Below, one piece after another: positions 8,737 to 15,200 of a DNA stretch of 64,000 nucleotides; the first letter of the stretch is position 1; each line of letters begins with the position of its first letter. The notes under the pieces are model-generated. The model was not told the origin of the DNA. It made no database searches and saw only the letters and a program-made list of their open reading frames with translations. Source of the stretch: Castellaniella sp049650445 (GTDB taxonomy: Bacteria; Pseudomonadota; Gammaproteobacteria; Burkholderiales; Burkholderiaceae_B). The DNA is taken from contig NZ_JBASAD010000011.1 of the NCBI RefSeq assembly GCF_049650445.1, positions 1 to 64,000 on the forward strand, given 5' to 3'. The position numbers were made by a program, and so were the translations under genes.

Positions 8737-8762
8737 TTCAAAGCATTTCATGCTTGAAATGC
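8737..8762. promoter_or_regulatory. Overlapping dyads between the cyclase operon and the ybaK-like gene
   Basis: GCATTTCA (8743-8750) and TGAAATGC (8755-8762) form a perfect eight-base inverted repeat with a four-base spacer. A second, overlapping dyad pairs TTTCAA (8737-8742) with TTGAAA (8754-8759). The site is 44 bases upstream of the cyclase start and 36 bases upstream of the divergent gene. It looks like an operator for an unknown regulator. Confidence 0.45.
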
Positions 8763-8797
8763 CTATCATGCCAGACGGAATAACCCTGGAATTCTAA

Positions 8798-9277
8798 ATG
8801 ACGATCGAATCCGTCCGGCAGTTTCTCGCTGAACACGCGCCCGATCTGGACATCATCGAACTGGAACAGAGCACGGCCACCGTCGCCCTGGCGGCCGAGG
8901 CCCACGGCGTGGCCCCCGGACAGATCGCCAAGACCCTGTCCCTGCGGGCGGGCGAAACGGCTGTGCTGGTCGTGGCGCGAGGTGACGCGCGGCTGGACAA
9001 CCGCAAGCTCAGGCAAGTGTTCGGCGGTCGCACGAAAATGCTGCCCGCCGACGAAGTCGCGGACCTGACAGGCCACCCGGTGGGTGGTGTCTGTCCCTTC
9101 GGCCTGGCGCAGCCCTTGCCGGTCTACTGCGACATCAGCCTGCGTGATTTCGACATCGTCATGCCTGCGGCGGGCTCCATCCGCAGCGCGGTGCGCATCG
9201 CCCCCGAGCGTCTGGCCCGGCTGACCGGCGCGTCCTGGGTGGACGTATGCCAGGCGGCCGTTCCTGCAGGCACCTGA
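8798..9277 (+). CDS. YbaK/EbsC-family aminoacyl-tRNA deacylase
   Basis: This single-domain protein of 159 residues belongs to the YbaK/ProX editing superfamily, which hydrolyses mischarged aminoacyl-tRNA (Cys-, Ala- or similar on tRNA-Pro). Visible family elements are QIAKTLSLRAG (about 43-53), ARGDARLDNRKLRQVFG (about 63-79), and GGVCPFGLAQPLPVYCD (about 98-114), the substrate pocket. It is closer to the EbsC/YwhH-like group than to E. coli YbaK. It stands alone, divergent from the cyclases; the exact substrate cannot be read from the sequence. Confidence 0.82.
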   Translation: MTIESVRQFLAEHAPDLDIIELEQSTATVALAAEAHGVAPGQIAKTLSLRAGETAVLVVARGDARLDNRKLRQVFGGRTKMLPADEVADLTGHPVGGVCPFGLAQPLPVYCDISLRDFDIVMPAAGSIRSAVRIAPERLARLTGASWVDVCQAAVPAGT

Positions 9278-9301
9278 CCGCCGCCGCTCCGGCTCAGCGC
9301 A

Positions 9302-10000
9302 TCAACCCGCCGTCAGGCCACAGCCCAGATTGGCGGGCACCGCCACGTCCATCAGCTCCGGGCGGGGCAGATTCAGCGCCCCCATCAGGGCAATGTAATC
9401 CGCGCGGGTCCGCCCGGCGAAACGGGGGTTGCAGCGACGTTCCTCGTCGATGGTGGAACAGCTCCAGCCCTTGTAGTCGTGTCCAGGATAGACCACGGTG
9501 CCGCCGTCCAGGGAGAACAGTTTCCCCGTCACGGAATCCCAGGATTCGCCCGCATCCCCGTTCTGGAAATCGGTCCGGCCCGAACCCCGGATCAGCAGCA
9601 CATCACCCGTGAATACGGCCCGCCAGGGCGTCTCCAGCACGAGGCTCAGGGATTCAGGCGTGTGCCCCGGAGTCTCCAGCACCTGCAGGCTGAGGTCGCC
9701 GAATGAAATCCGATCACCCTCGCGCACCCGGCGCGAGACGCAGGATGCGCCCGAACGCACACCCATCACCGTCGTACAGCCCGTCTGCTCGCGCAACGGG
9801 CCCAACGCCGTAATGTGATCGGCATGCGTATGGGTGTCGACCGCCTGGACAAGCCGTAAACCCAGTTCGTCGAGAACCTGTCGATAGGTCGCGACGTGGC
9901 TCCCGACCGGATCGATGAGCACGGCCTCGCCGGCTTGTCCGTCACCCAGCAGATACGTCAAGGTATGCGAAGTGAAATCCAGAAACTGACGAAAGATCAT
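9302..10000 (-). CDS. MBL-fold hydrolase, persulfide dioxygenase (ETHE1/Blh)-like
   Basis: The product has about 232 residues from ATG at 10000 (an ATG 15 bases upstream is an alternative). The metallo-beta-lactamase signature HTHADH is at 57-62, with ETPGHTPESLSLV near 120, FTGDVLLIRGSGRTDFQ near 140-156 and YPGHDYKGW near 180. The GRTDFQ and GHDY elements match the ETHE1/Blh subgroup of glyoxalase II-like proteins, which oxidise glutathione persulfide with non-haem iron. An upstream in-frame extension of about 260 codons is antisense to azlC and is not coding. It diverges from azlC across a palindromic AT-rich promoter. Confidence 0.8.
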   Translation of the reverse strand: MIFRQFLDFTSHTLTYLLGDGQAGEAVLIDPVGSHVATYRQVLDELGLRLVQAVDTHTHADHITALGPLREQTGCTTVMGVRSGASCVSRRVREGDRISFGDLSLQVLETPGHTPESLSLVLETPWRAVFTGDVLLIRGSGRTDFQNGDAGESWDSVTGKLFSLDGGTVVYPGHDYKGWSCSTIDEERRCNPRFAGRTRADYIALMGALNLPRPELMDVAVPANLGCGLTAG

Positions 10001-10024
10001 GGCCTGTCCCCCCATCCTGATCAC

Positions 10025-10038
10025 CCTATAATTATAGG
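10025..10038. promoter_or_regulatory. Symmetric palindrome CCTATAATTATAGG, candidate bidirectional -10 or operator
   Basis: This 14-base sequence is a perfect palindrome and reads TATAAT on both strands (10027-10032 plus, 10031-10036 minus). It lies 25 bases upstream of the hydrolase start and 44 bases upstream of azlC. One symmetric -10 could thus serve both directions, or a dimeric repressor could occupy it. I see no good -35 at 17 bases on either side. Confidence 0.5.
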
Positions 10039-10081
10039 CTCGCGCCCCCTGACCTCCGGCGCCTCGACCCGCTGCCTGTTC

Positions 10082-10777
10082 ATGTCCCGCCCCGCCCCCA
10101 ACTCTTTTTCCATCCCCAGCCTGACCGCACCGGTCGCCATGGGCTACGTGCCGCTGGGCGCAGTCTTCGGCTTTCTGTTCGTGCAGGCCGGCGGCTCCGG
10201 CTGGCTGGCCGTGGCATCCAGCCTGCTGATCTACGCGGGCGCTGCCCAGTTCATGATGGTGCCCATGCTGGCCGCCGGCCTGCCGATCAGCGCCATCGTC
10301 CTGGCGACTCTGGTGCTCAATCTGCGCCACGTGTTCTACGGCCTGTCCCTGCTGAACACGATGCCGGCCAGCCGCTGGCAGCGCTGGTACAGCATCTTCG
10401 CCCTGACCGACGAGACCTATTCCGTCCTGACGGCGCTGCCCGCCCGTGAGCGGGCGCCGCGCATGGCCTTGATCAGCGCCCTGAACCAGGGCTGGTGGGT
10501 GTTGGGCACCGCGCTGGGTGCGGTGCTGGGCGCCCAGGCCCAGGTCGGCCTGACCGGCCTGGATTTCGTGCTGGCCGCCCTGTTCGCCGTTCTGGCCGTC
10601 GAGCAGTGGCGCGCACGACGCGATGCGGTACCGATCTGGATCGCGGTCGCCGCCTATGCCATCGGCTGCGTGCTGATGCCGTCCCAGGCGCTGGCCATCG
10701 CCATCGCGCTCTGCCTGCTGGCCGCCGCCCTGCGGCCCGCCCGGCCCGCGCCGACCACCGGAGCCGCACATGACTGA
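10082..10777 (+). CDS. azlC: AzlC-family branched-chain amino acid exporter subunit
   Basis: This inner-membrane protein of about 231 residues forms, with AzlD, a branched-chain amino acid exporter. MGYVPLGAVFGFLF (about 20-33), SLLIYAGAAQFMMVPML (about 47-63) and LNLRHVFYGLSL (about 80-91) are AzlC hallmarks. ATG at 10082 is preferred because upstream in-frame codons run through the AT-rich divergent promoter. The stop overlaps the azlD start by eight bases. A regulator is not adjacent, unlike many azlCD operons. Confidence 0.9.
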   Translation: MSRPAPNSFSIPSLTAPVAMGYVPLGAVFGFLFVQAGGSGWLAVASSLLIYAGAAQFMMVPMLAAGLPISAIVLATLVLNLRHVFYGLSLLNTMPASRWQRWYSIFALTDETYSVLTALPARERAPRMALISALNQGWWVLGTALGAVLGAQAQVGLTGLDFVLAALFAVLAVEQWRARRDAVPIWIAVAAYAIGCVLMPSQALAIAIALCLLAAALRPARPAPTTGAAHD

Positions 10778-11090
10778 CACCACCTACGTGCTGACCGCCA
10801 TCGCGCTGATGGCCCTGGTCACGATCCTGCTGCGCGCGCTGCCCTTCATCGCCGGCCACTGGCTGCGCCGCCACCCCATCGTCCACAAGCTCGGCGATTC
10901 GCTGCCGCTGTCGATCATGGTTCTGCTGCTGGTCGATAGCGCGGCCGGTCAGGCGCGCAGCCACGACGGCCTGCCCTGGCAGGAACTGGCCGCCGTGGCG
11001 CTGGTGGTCCTGCTGCAATGGCGCACGCGCCAGACGCTGCTGAGCATCGCCGCCGGGACTGCGTTGTACGTGGGGCTGCGGGCGCTGTAG
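10770..11090 (+). CDS. azlD: AzlD-family branched-chain amino acid exporter subunit
   Basis: This small membrane protein of 106 residues has about four hydrophobic segments. LRALPFIAGHWLRRHPIVHKLGDSLPLSIM is condensed in the family as the RALPF...LGxxLP pattern and is present here at about 24-50. It overlaps azlC by eight bases, so the two subunits are translationally coupled. Confidence 0.88.
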   Translation: MTDTTYVLTAIALMALVTILLRALPFIAGHWLRRHPIVHKLGDSLPLSIMVLLLVDSAAGQARSHDGLPWQELAAVALVVLLQWRTRQTLLSIAAGTALYVGLRAL

Positions 11091-11148
11091 ACCCTGCTGC
11101 CATAGGCCCTACAATCGGGGGATCGTTCCCTTCTTCCAGGAGCCCCCC

Positions 11149-11631
11149 ATGCCCAGCTTTGACGTCGTCTCCGAAGTCGACAAGCACGAACTGACCAACG
11201 CCGTCGACCAGGCCAACCGCGAACTCGCCACCCGTTTCGACTTCAAGGGCACGGCCGCGAGCTTCGAACTGGAAGGCTACGTCGTCACCCAGGTGGCGCC
11301 CAGCGCCTTTCAGCTCAAGCAGATGATCGACATCCTGCGCGGACGCCTGTCGGCGCGCGGCATCGACGTGCGCTGCATGGAAGAGGATGACCCGCTGGAA
11401 AACCTGGGCGGCGCCCGCCAGAAGATCACCATCCGCCAGGGCATCGAACAGGCCGTGTCGAAGAAACTCATCGCCGCCGTCAAGCAGGCCAAGATCAAGG
11501 TCGAGACCCAGATCAACGGCGACAAGCTGCGTGTGACCGGCAAAAAGCGCGACGACCTGCAGCAGGTCATTGCCCTGCTGCGCAAGACGGACGTGGAACT
11601 GCCGCTGCAGTTCCAGAATTTCCGCGACTGA
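11149..11631 (+). CDS. yajQ: YajQ family nucleotide-binding protein
   Basis: The protein of 160 residues matches the YajQ/UPF0234 family along its whole length: MPSFDVVSEVDKHELTNAVD at the start, ATRFDFKGT near 30, and KITIRQGIEQ near 103. It is cytoplasmic with two ferredoxin-like domains. YajQ homologues bind nucleotides, and a Xanthomonas homologue has been reported as a c-di-GMP effector that acts with a LysR regulator. That is of interest because two diguanylate cyclases lie 2.5 kb away, although no operon link exists here. Confidence 0.92.
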   Translation: MPSFDVVSEVDKHELTNAVDQANRELATRFDFKGTAASFELEGYVVTQVAPSAFQLKQMIDILRGRLSARGIDVRCMEEDDPLENLGGARQKITIRQGIEQAVSKKLIAAVKQAKIKVETQINGDKLRVTGKKRDDLQQVIALLRKTDVELPLQFQNFRD

Positions 11632-11704
11632 ATCAACGCCTGAAGTCCCGCCCGGCGCGCGGCCCTCGATAGCTGCTCCGCTCGGGCTGCTTTTCGTCCG
11701 CTTA

Positions 11705-11733
11705 TTGTGCAATTTGCACCAATCATCCATAAT
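11705..11733 (+). promoter_or_regulatory. Promoter and palindromic operator of the Xre-RES module
   Basis: TTGTGC (11705-11710) and CATAAT (11728-11733), separated by 17 bases, form a reasonable sigma-70 promoter. The perfect 13-base palindrome GTGCAATTTGCAC (11707-11719) overlaps its -35 element, a placement typical of antitoxin autorepression. A related half-site, TGTGCA, recurs at 11735-11740. Confidence 0.55.
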
Positions 11734-11753
11734 ATGTGCATGATGAACATTTT

Positions 11754-12137
11754 ATGGACATCACCATGACCGCTCTGCCGAACACCGTGGCCGCACCCGA
11801 CGCCGTGCTGGCCAAGGCCGTCCTGCGCGCGGCCGAGCAGCTTGGCCTGCGCCAGGCGGGACTGGCCGACGTCCTGGGCATGCATCGCACCGCCATCAGC
11901 CGGATGAAGACCGCTCAATCTCTGGACCCCGCCTCCAAACAGGGCGAACTGGCCCTGCTGCTGGTGCGCCTGGCCCGCGCGCTCTATGCGCTCACGGGCG
12001 GCGACATCGAATGGATCCGGCATTTCATGCACGCCCCGAACCGCGTCACGGGCGGCGTGCCGGCCGAACAGATCGCCACGATCCAGGGGCTGGTCACGGT
12101 CCTGCGCTTCGTGGATGCGATGCGGGGCAAGATTTGA
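11754..12137 (+). CDS. Xre/ParS-type antitoxin of a RES toxin-antitoxin module
   Basis: The protein has about 127 residues from ATG 11754; GTG 11736 and ATG 11766 are alternatives. The N-terminal half has an Xre-like helix-turn-helix (LGLRQAGLADVLGMHRTAISRMK). The C-terminal half resembles the DUF2384 (Xre/MbcA/ParS C-terminal) toxin-binding domain, with a long helix LALLLVRLARALYALTGGD and a late helix ending RFVDAMRGK. Its TGA stop overlaps the TTG start of the next gene. Antitoxins of this class neutralise NAD-degrading RES toxins and repress their own promoter. Confidence 0.8.
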   Translation: MDITMTALPNTVAAPDAVLAKAVLRAAEQLGLRQAGLADVLGMHRTAISRMKTAQSLDPASKQGELALLLVRLARALYALTGGDIEWIRHFMHAPNRVTGGVPAEQIATIQGLVTVLRFVDAMRGKI

Positions 12138-12943
12138 CCCCGACCCGCCACGACCCTGGCGCTGGCGGCGGCTCAGAGGCCGGCACCGAAGCCGGCGGAC
12201 TGTGGCGGGACTGCGCGGGCGAAGACCACATCGGCCCGATCCAGGGCCTGCTGCACCGCCTGGTCGAAAGCCAGGAGCACATCGCCACCCTGGGCTACGT
12301 GGATACGCTGGAGGAACAGGCCATCCTGGAAGCCTTGCTGGACGCGGCCAAGCCGCCCTGGCCCGCCGACAGCGCACGCCTGCATTACCTGCTGCGCACG
12401 CCCTTCCGCTACCCGCCGCTGCCCTGGGGGTCGCGCTTCGGGCGGCCTCACGAACCCAGTCTGCTCTACGGCGGCCGGGACCTGGGGGCAACGCTGGCCG
12501 AATCCGCCTACTACCGCTTCGTGTTCTGGTATTCCATGGACGCGCCCCCGGCCAGGGACGCCATCCAGAGCCAGCACACCCTGTTTTCCGTCGGCTACCG
12601 CACGGAACACGGCTTGCGGCTGCAGGAACCGCCCTTTGACACACACCGGGCCGCGCTGACCGATCCCGCGCACTATCAGGCAACCCACAGACTGGGAACC
12701 AACATGCGCGCAGCAGGCATTGAGGCCTTTGAATACCGTTCGGCGCGCGACCCCGCGCAGGGCCTGTGCGTCGGTCTGTTCACACCGCTAGCCCTGGCCG
12801 GCAAAGCCCCCCGGGACATGCACCCCTGGCTGTGCCAACTGAGCGCCCGCGAAGTCGCGTTCAAACCGGCTGGCGACCGCGCCGTCCACACCTATCCGTT
12901 CGAGGCGTTTCTGGTGAACGGGCGGCTGCCGTTGCCTGCTTAA
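12134..12943 (+). CDS. RES-domain toxin (predicted NAD-degrading)
   Basis: The likely start is TTG 12134, overlapping the antitoxin stop by four bases; this gives 269 residues. A longer in-frame start at 12011 would overlap most of the antitoxin C-terminus. Visible RES elements are LLRTPFRYPPL (about 85-95), an RxxxP/LYGG region near 112, TLAESAYYRF near 120-130, and a late serine-rich region. RES toxins such as MbcT and ParT degrade NAD+ or modify PRPP synthetase and share a mART-like fold. The tight overlap with an Xre/DUF2384 antitoxin supports the call. This family is often longer at its N-terminus than classical RES toxins (~160 residues), as here. Confidence 0.8.
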   Translation: MTPTRHDPGAGGGSEAGTEAGGLWRDCAGEDHIGPIQGLLHRLVESQEHIATLGYVDTLEEQAILEALLDAAKPPWPADSARLHYLLRTPFRYPPLPWGSRFGRPHEPSLLYGGRDLGATLAESAYYRFVFWYSMDAPPARDAIQSQHTLFSVGYRTEHGLRLQEPPFDTHRAALTDPAHYQATHRLGTNMRAAGIEAFEYRSARDPAQGLCVGLFTPLALAGKAPRDMHPWLCQLSAREVAFKPAGDRAVHTYPFEAFLVNGRLPLPA

Positions 12944-13045
12944 TGCGGGCTTGATTGCGGCCGGAGCACAAGGCGGGAAGCCGAAGACCGTGCTCTTTGC
13001 ACGGCGAGGCGAACCAACGACGTGATACGGCCGCAGGCGAGCCCG

Positions 13046-13660
13046 TCAAGCAGCGAGCGCCAGGATATCTTCCTGGGCCTGAGCCAGGCCGCGCTCGCGG
13101 CTTGCGGGGCCCATGTCCATGCCTTCTGCGCGCACGACACGGAAATCGGTCACGCCCATGAAGCCGAAGATCGTCTTCAGGTAGCTTTCCTGATGCTCCA
13201 TGGCGTTGCCGGCGTCACTGGTCGAATACACGCCGCCACGGCTGAGCGCCAGGATCACGGTCTTGTCGCCCAGCAGGCCGACCGGGCCGTTCTCTGTGTA
13301 CTTGAAGGTGCGGCCGCCCTGGGCCACGCGATCCAGCCAGGCTTTCAGTTGGGCCGGGATGGTGAAGTTGTACAGCGGCGAACCGATCACCACCACGTCA
13401 GCCGCGATCAACTGAGTGACCAGCGCTTCGGATACGGCGTTTTCACGCCGCTGCACATCGGTCAGGGAGTCGGCCGAGGGCGGCAGGCGGAAGCCCAGCG
13501 CGTCCAGCGACAGAGGACCGGGGGCCTGCAAGGCCAGGTCCAGATACTCGACCTGCAGGTCGGGGTGCGCGGCGCGCTGCTGCTCGACGATCTGACGCGT
13601 CAGGCTGCGCGTGACGGAGTTCTGGCCGGAAATGCTGGAATCGATGTGCAACAGTTTCAT
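13046..13660 (-). CDS. azoR: FMN-dependent NADH-azoreductase
   Basis: This flavodoxin-like quinone/azo reductase of 204 residues matches AzoR throughout. MKLLHIDSSISGQNSVTRSL binds FMN phosphate, GSPLYNFTIPAQLKAWLDR (about 95-113) contacts the flavin, and LSRGGVYS (about 139-146) completes the site. The enzyme reduces quinones and azo dyes with NADH as a detoxification step. It is divergent from a LysR regulator, with palindromic sequences between them, so regulation by that protein is likely. Confidence 0.92.
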   Translation of the reverse strand: MKLLHIDSSISGQNSVTRSLTRQIVEQQRAAHPDLQVEYLDLALQAPGPLSLDALGFRLPPSADSLTDVQRRENAVSEALVTQLIAADVVVIGSPLYNFTIPAQLKAWLDRVAQGGRTFKYTENGPVGLLGDKTVILALSRGGVYSTSDAGNAMEHQESYLKTIFGFMGVTDFRVVRAEGMDMGPASRERGLAQAQEDILALAA

Positions 13661-13685
13661 GATGAGTGTCTCGTGCGGATGTCGA

Positions 13686-13727
13686 AATGACGATGAACGT
13701 CATTGTCAATTAAGCTTGAATTATTGA
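13686..13727. promoter_or_regulatory. Two dyads in the azoR-lysR intergenic region
   Basis: AATGACG (13686-13692) and CGTCATT (13698-13704) form a seven-base inverted repeat with a five-base spacer. Directly beside it, TCAAT (13706-13710) and ATTGA (13723-13727) form a second, AT-rich dyad with an AAGCTT centre, compatible with a LysR T-N11-A-type site. Both are between the two divergent starts. Confidence 0.45.
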
Positions 13728-13777
13728 TAAGATGCCTTGGACAGGATAGATTGTTCTATTTTTGGTGCGAATCGATC

Positions 13778-14755
13778 ATGCACGATCTCAATGACATGCG
13801 CTATTTCGCCGAAGTCGTGGACCACGGCAGCTTCGCGAGCGCAGCCCGGACACTGGGCCTGCCGACCTCGCGGCTGTCACGGCGCATCGCCCGGCTGGAA
13901 GCCGAACTGGGCGTGCGGCTGCTGCACCGGACGACGCGCAAACTGTCCCTGACGGCGGCGGGCGAGCAATACCACCATCACTGCATCGCCGTCCGCGACC
14001 AGGCGGAGCAGGCCCAGGCGGAACTCGCCCGGATCCTGACCGAACCGCGTGGCCCCTTGCGCGTGTCCTGCCCCGTCACCCTGGCCCAGTCCACCCTCGG
14101 CCCGCTGATCCCCGGCTATCTGGCGCGCCACCCCAAGGTCCGTCTGGAAGTCCTGGTCAGCAACCGCGTCGTCGACCTGGCCGAAGAAGGCGTGGACCTC
14201 GCCCTGCGGGTCCGCCAGACCCTGGACGACAGCGGCAGCGCGATCATCAAGCAGCTCGGCCTGAGCCACGGCCTGCTGGTCGCCAGCCCGGAACTGCTCC
14301 GGAATCACGGCTGGCCGGCGCAACCCGCCGACCTGGAACGCTTCGACGCGGTCGGCATGTCGGCGACGGGCGGCAAGGTGCGCCTGCGCCTGCTCGGCCC
14401 GCAGGGTGCGCGGCACGAAGCCGCCTGCCGTCCCGTCTGTATCGTCGACGATCTGATCACGCTGCGTTTCGCCATCCTGGGCGGTGTGGGCGTCGGCATG
14501 CTGCCCGACTACATGTGCCATGAGGACATCGCCGAAGGCCGGCTGGAACGCATCCTGCCCGACTGGTCGCTGGCCTCCGGCATCGTGCACGCCGCTTACC
14601 TGTCGCGGCGCGGCATGTCGCCGGCGCTGCGTTCCTTCCTGGATTACCTGGGCGAAAAGCTGATGCAGGATCCGGATGACGACCTGACCGGCATCTCCCC
14701 CCTCAAGCCACCCCGCCGGGCGCCGGCTGCGGCGAAAACCGCTGGAGCAGACTGA
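13778..14755 (+). CDS. LysR-family transcriptional regulator divergent from azoR
   Basis: The protein has about 325 residues from ATG at 13778 (MHDLNDMRYFAEVVDHGSFA), chosen because LysR proteins begin a few residues before this helix. The winged helix covers about 1-65 (GSFASAARTLGLPTSRLSRR). The effector domain follows from about 90 (PRGPLRVSCPVTLAQ). The LPTSRLSRR helix and the RVSCP opening place it in the CrgA/AaeR-like branch, which includes regulators of quinone and aromatic-stress genes. The target is probably azoR. The inducer is unknown. Confidence 0.88.
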   Translation: MHDLNDMRYFAEVVDHGSFASAARTLGLPTSRLSRRIARLEAELGVRLLHRTTRKLSLTAAGEQYHHHCIAVRDQAEQAQAELARILTEPRGPLRVSCPVTLAQSTLGPLIPGYLARHPKVRLEVLVSNRVVDLAEEGVDLALRVRQTLDDSGSAIIKQLGLSHGLLVASPELLRNHGWPAQPADLERFDAVGMSATGGKVRLRLLGPQGARHEAACRPVCIVDDLITLRFAILGGVGVGMLPDYMCHEDIAEGRLERILPDWSLASGIVHAAYLSRRGMSPALRSFLDYLGEKLMQDPDDDLTGISPLKPPRRAPAAAKTAGAD

Positions 14756-14832
14756 TCCTGTGCATTTGGCATCCAATGATTTATGCTCGACCGGATGCCG
14801 TCCCGGCCTCGCACCGATCCAGGAGCCCTCTG

Positions 14833-15183
14833 ATGTCATTCCAAGGAAGCTGCCATTGCGGCGCCGTTCGATTCACCGTCGACGCCGCCGTCCCCACCCA
14901 GGCCATCGAATGCAACTGCTCGCATTGCCGCATCAAGGGCATGCTGCTGGCGTTCTTTCCCACGGACCAGTTCCATCTGGACCAGGGCGCAGACGCATTG
15001 CAGTCCTACCGTTTCAACACGCACAAGATCGAGCACCAGTTCTGCCGGACCTGCGGCACCCAGCCCATGGCGCACGGCGTCCTGCCGGACGGAACTGAAT
15101 CTTGCGGCGTCAATCTGCGCTGCGTCCCGGATATCGACCTGGACGCCCTGAAACGCATTGCCTACGACGGCGCCAGCCGCTGA
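14833..15183 (+). CDS. GFA-family zinc protein (Gfa/CENP-V-like)
   Basis: The protein of 116 residues has the full zinc-ligand pattern of the GFA family: CHCGAVRF (about 7-14), CNCSHC (about 30-35), and FCRTCGTQP (about 79-87). ATG 14833 is preceded by AGGAG at 14821. The family was named for glutathione-dependent formaldehyde activation, but most members have no proven activity. The frmA-fghA formaldehyde genes in this window lie 24 kb away, so a link is only speculative. It follows the LysR gene by 77 bases. Confidence 0.85.
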   Translation: MSFQGSCHCGAVRFTVDAAVPTQAIECNCSHCRIKGMLLAFFPTDQFHLDQGADALQSYRFNTHKIEHQFCRTCGTQPMAHGVLPDGTESCGVNLRCVPDIDLDALKRIAYDGASR

Positions 15184-15200
15184 TCCGGGGCGTACCGCGC

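Noticed and set aside
10001..10783. Minus-strand extension of the MBL hydrolase by 260 codons
   Set aside because: It runs antisense through azlC and the promoter palindrome; the hydrolase domain begins at the ATG at 10000.
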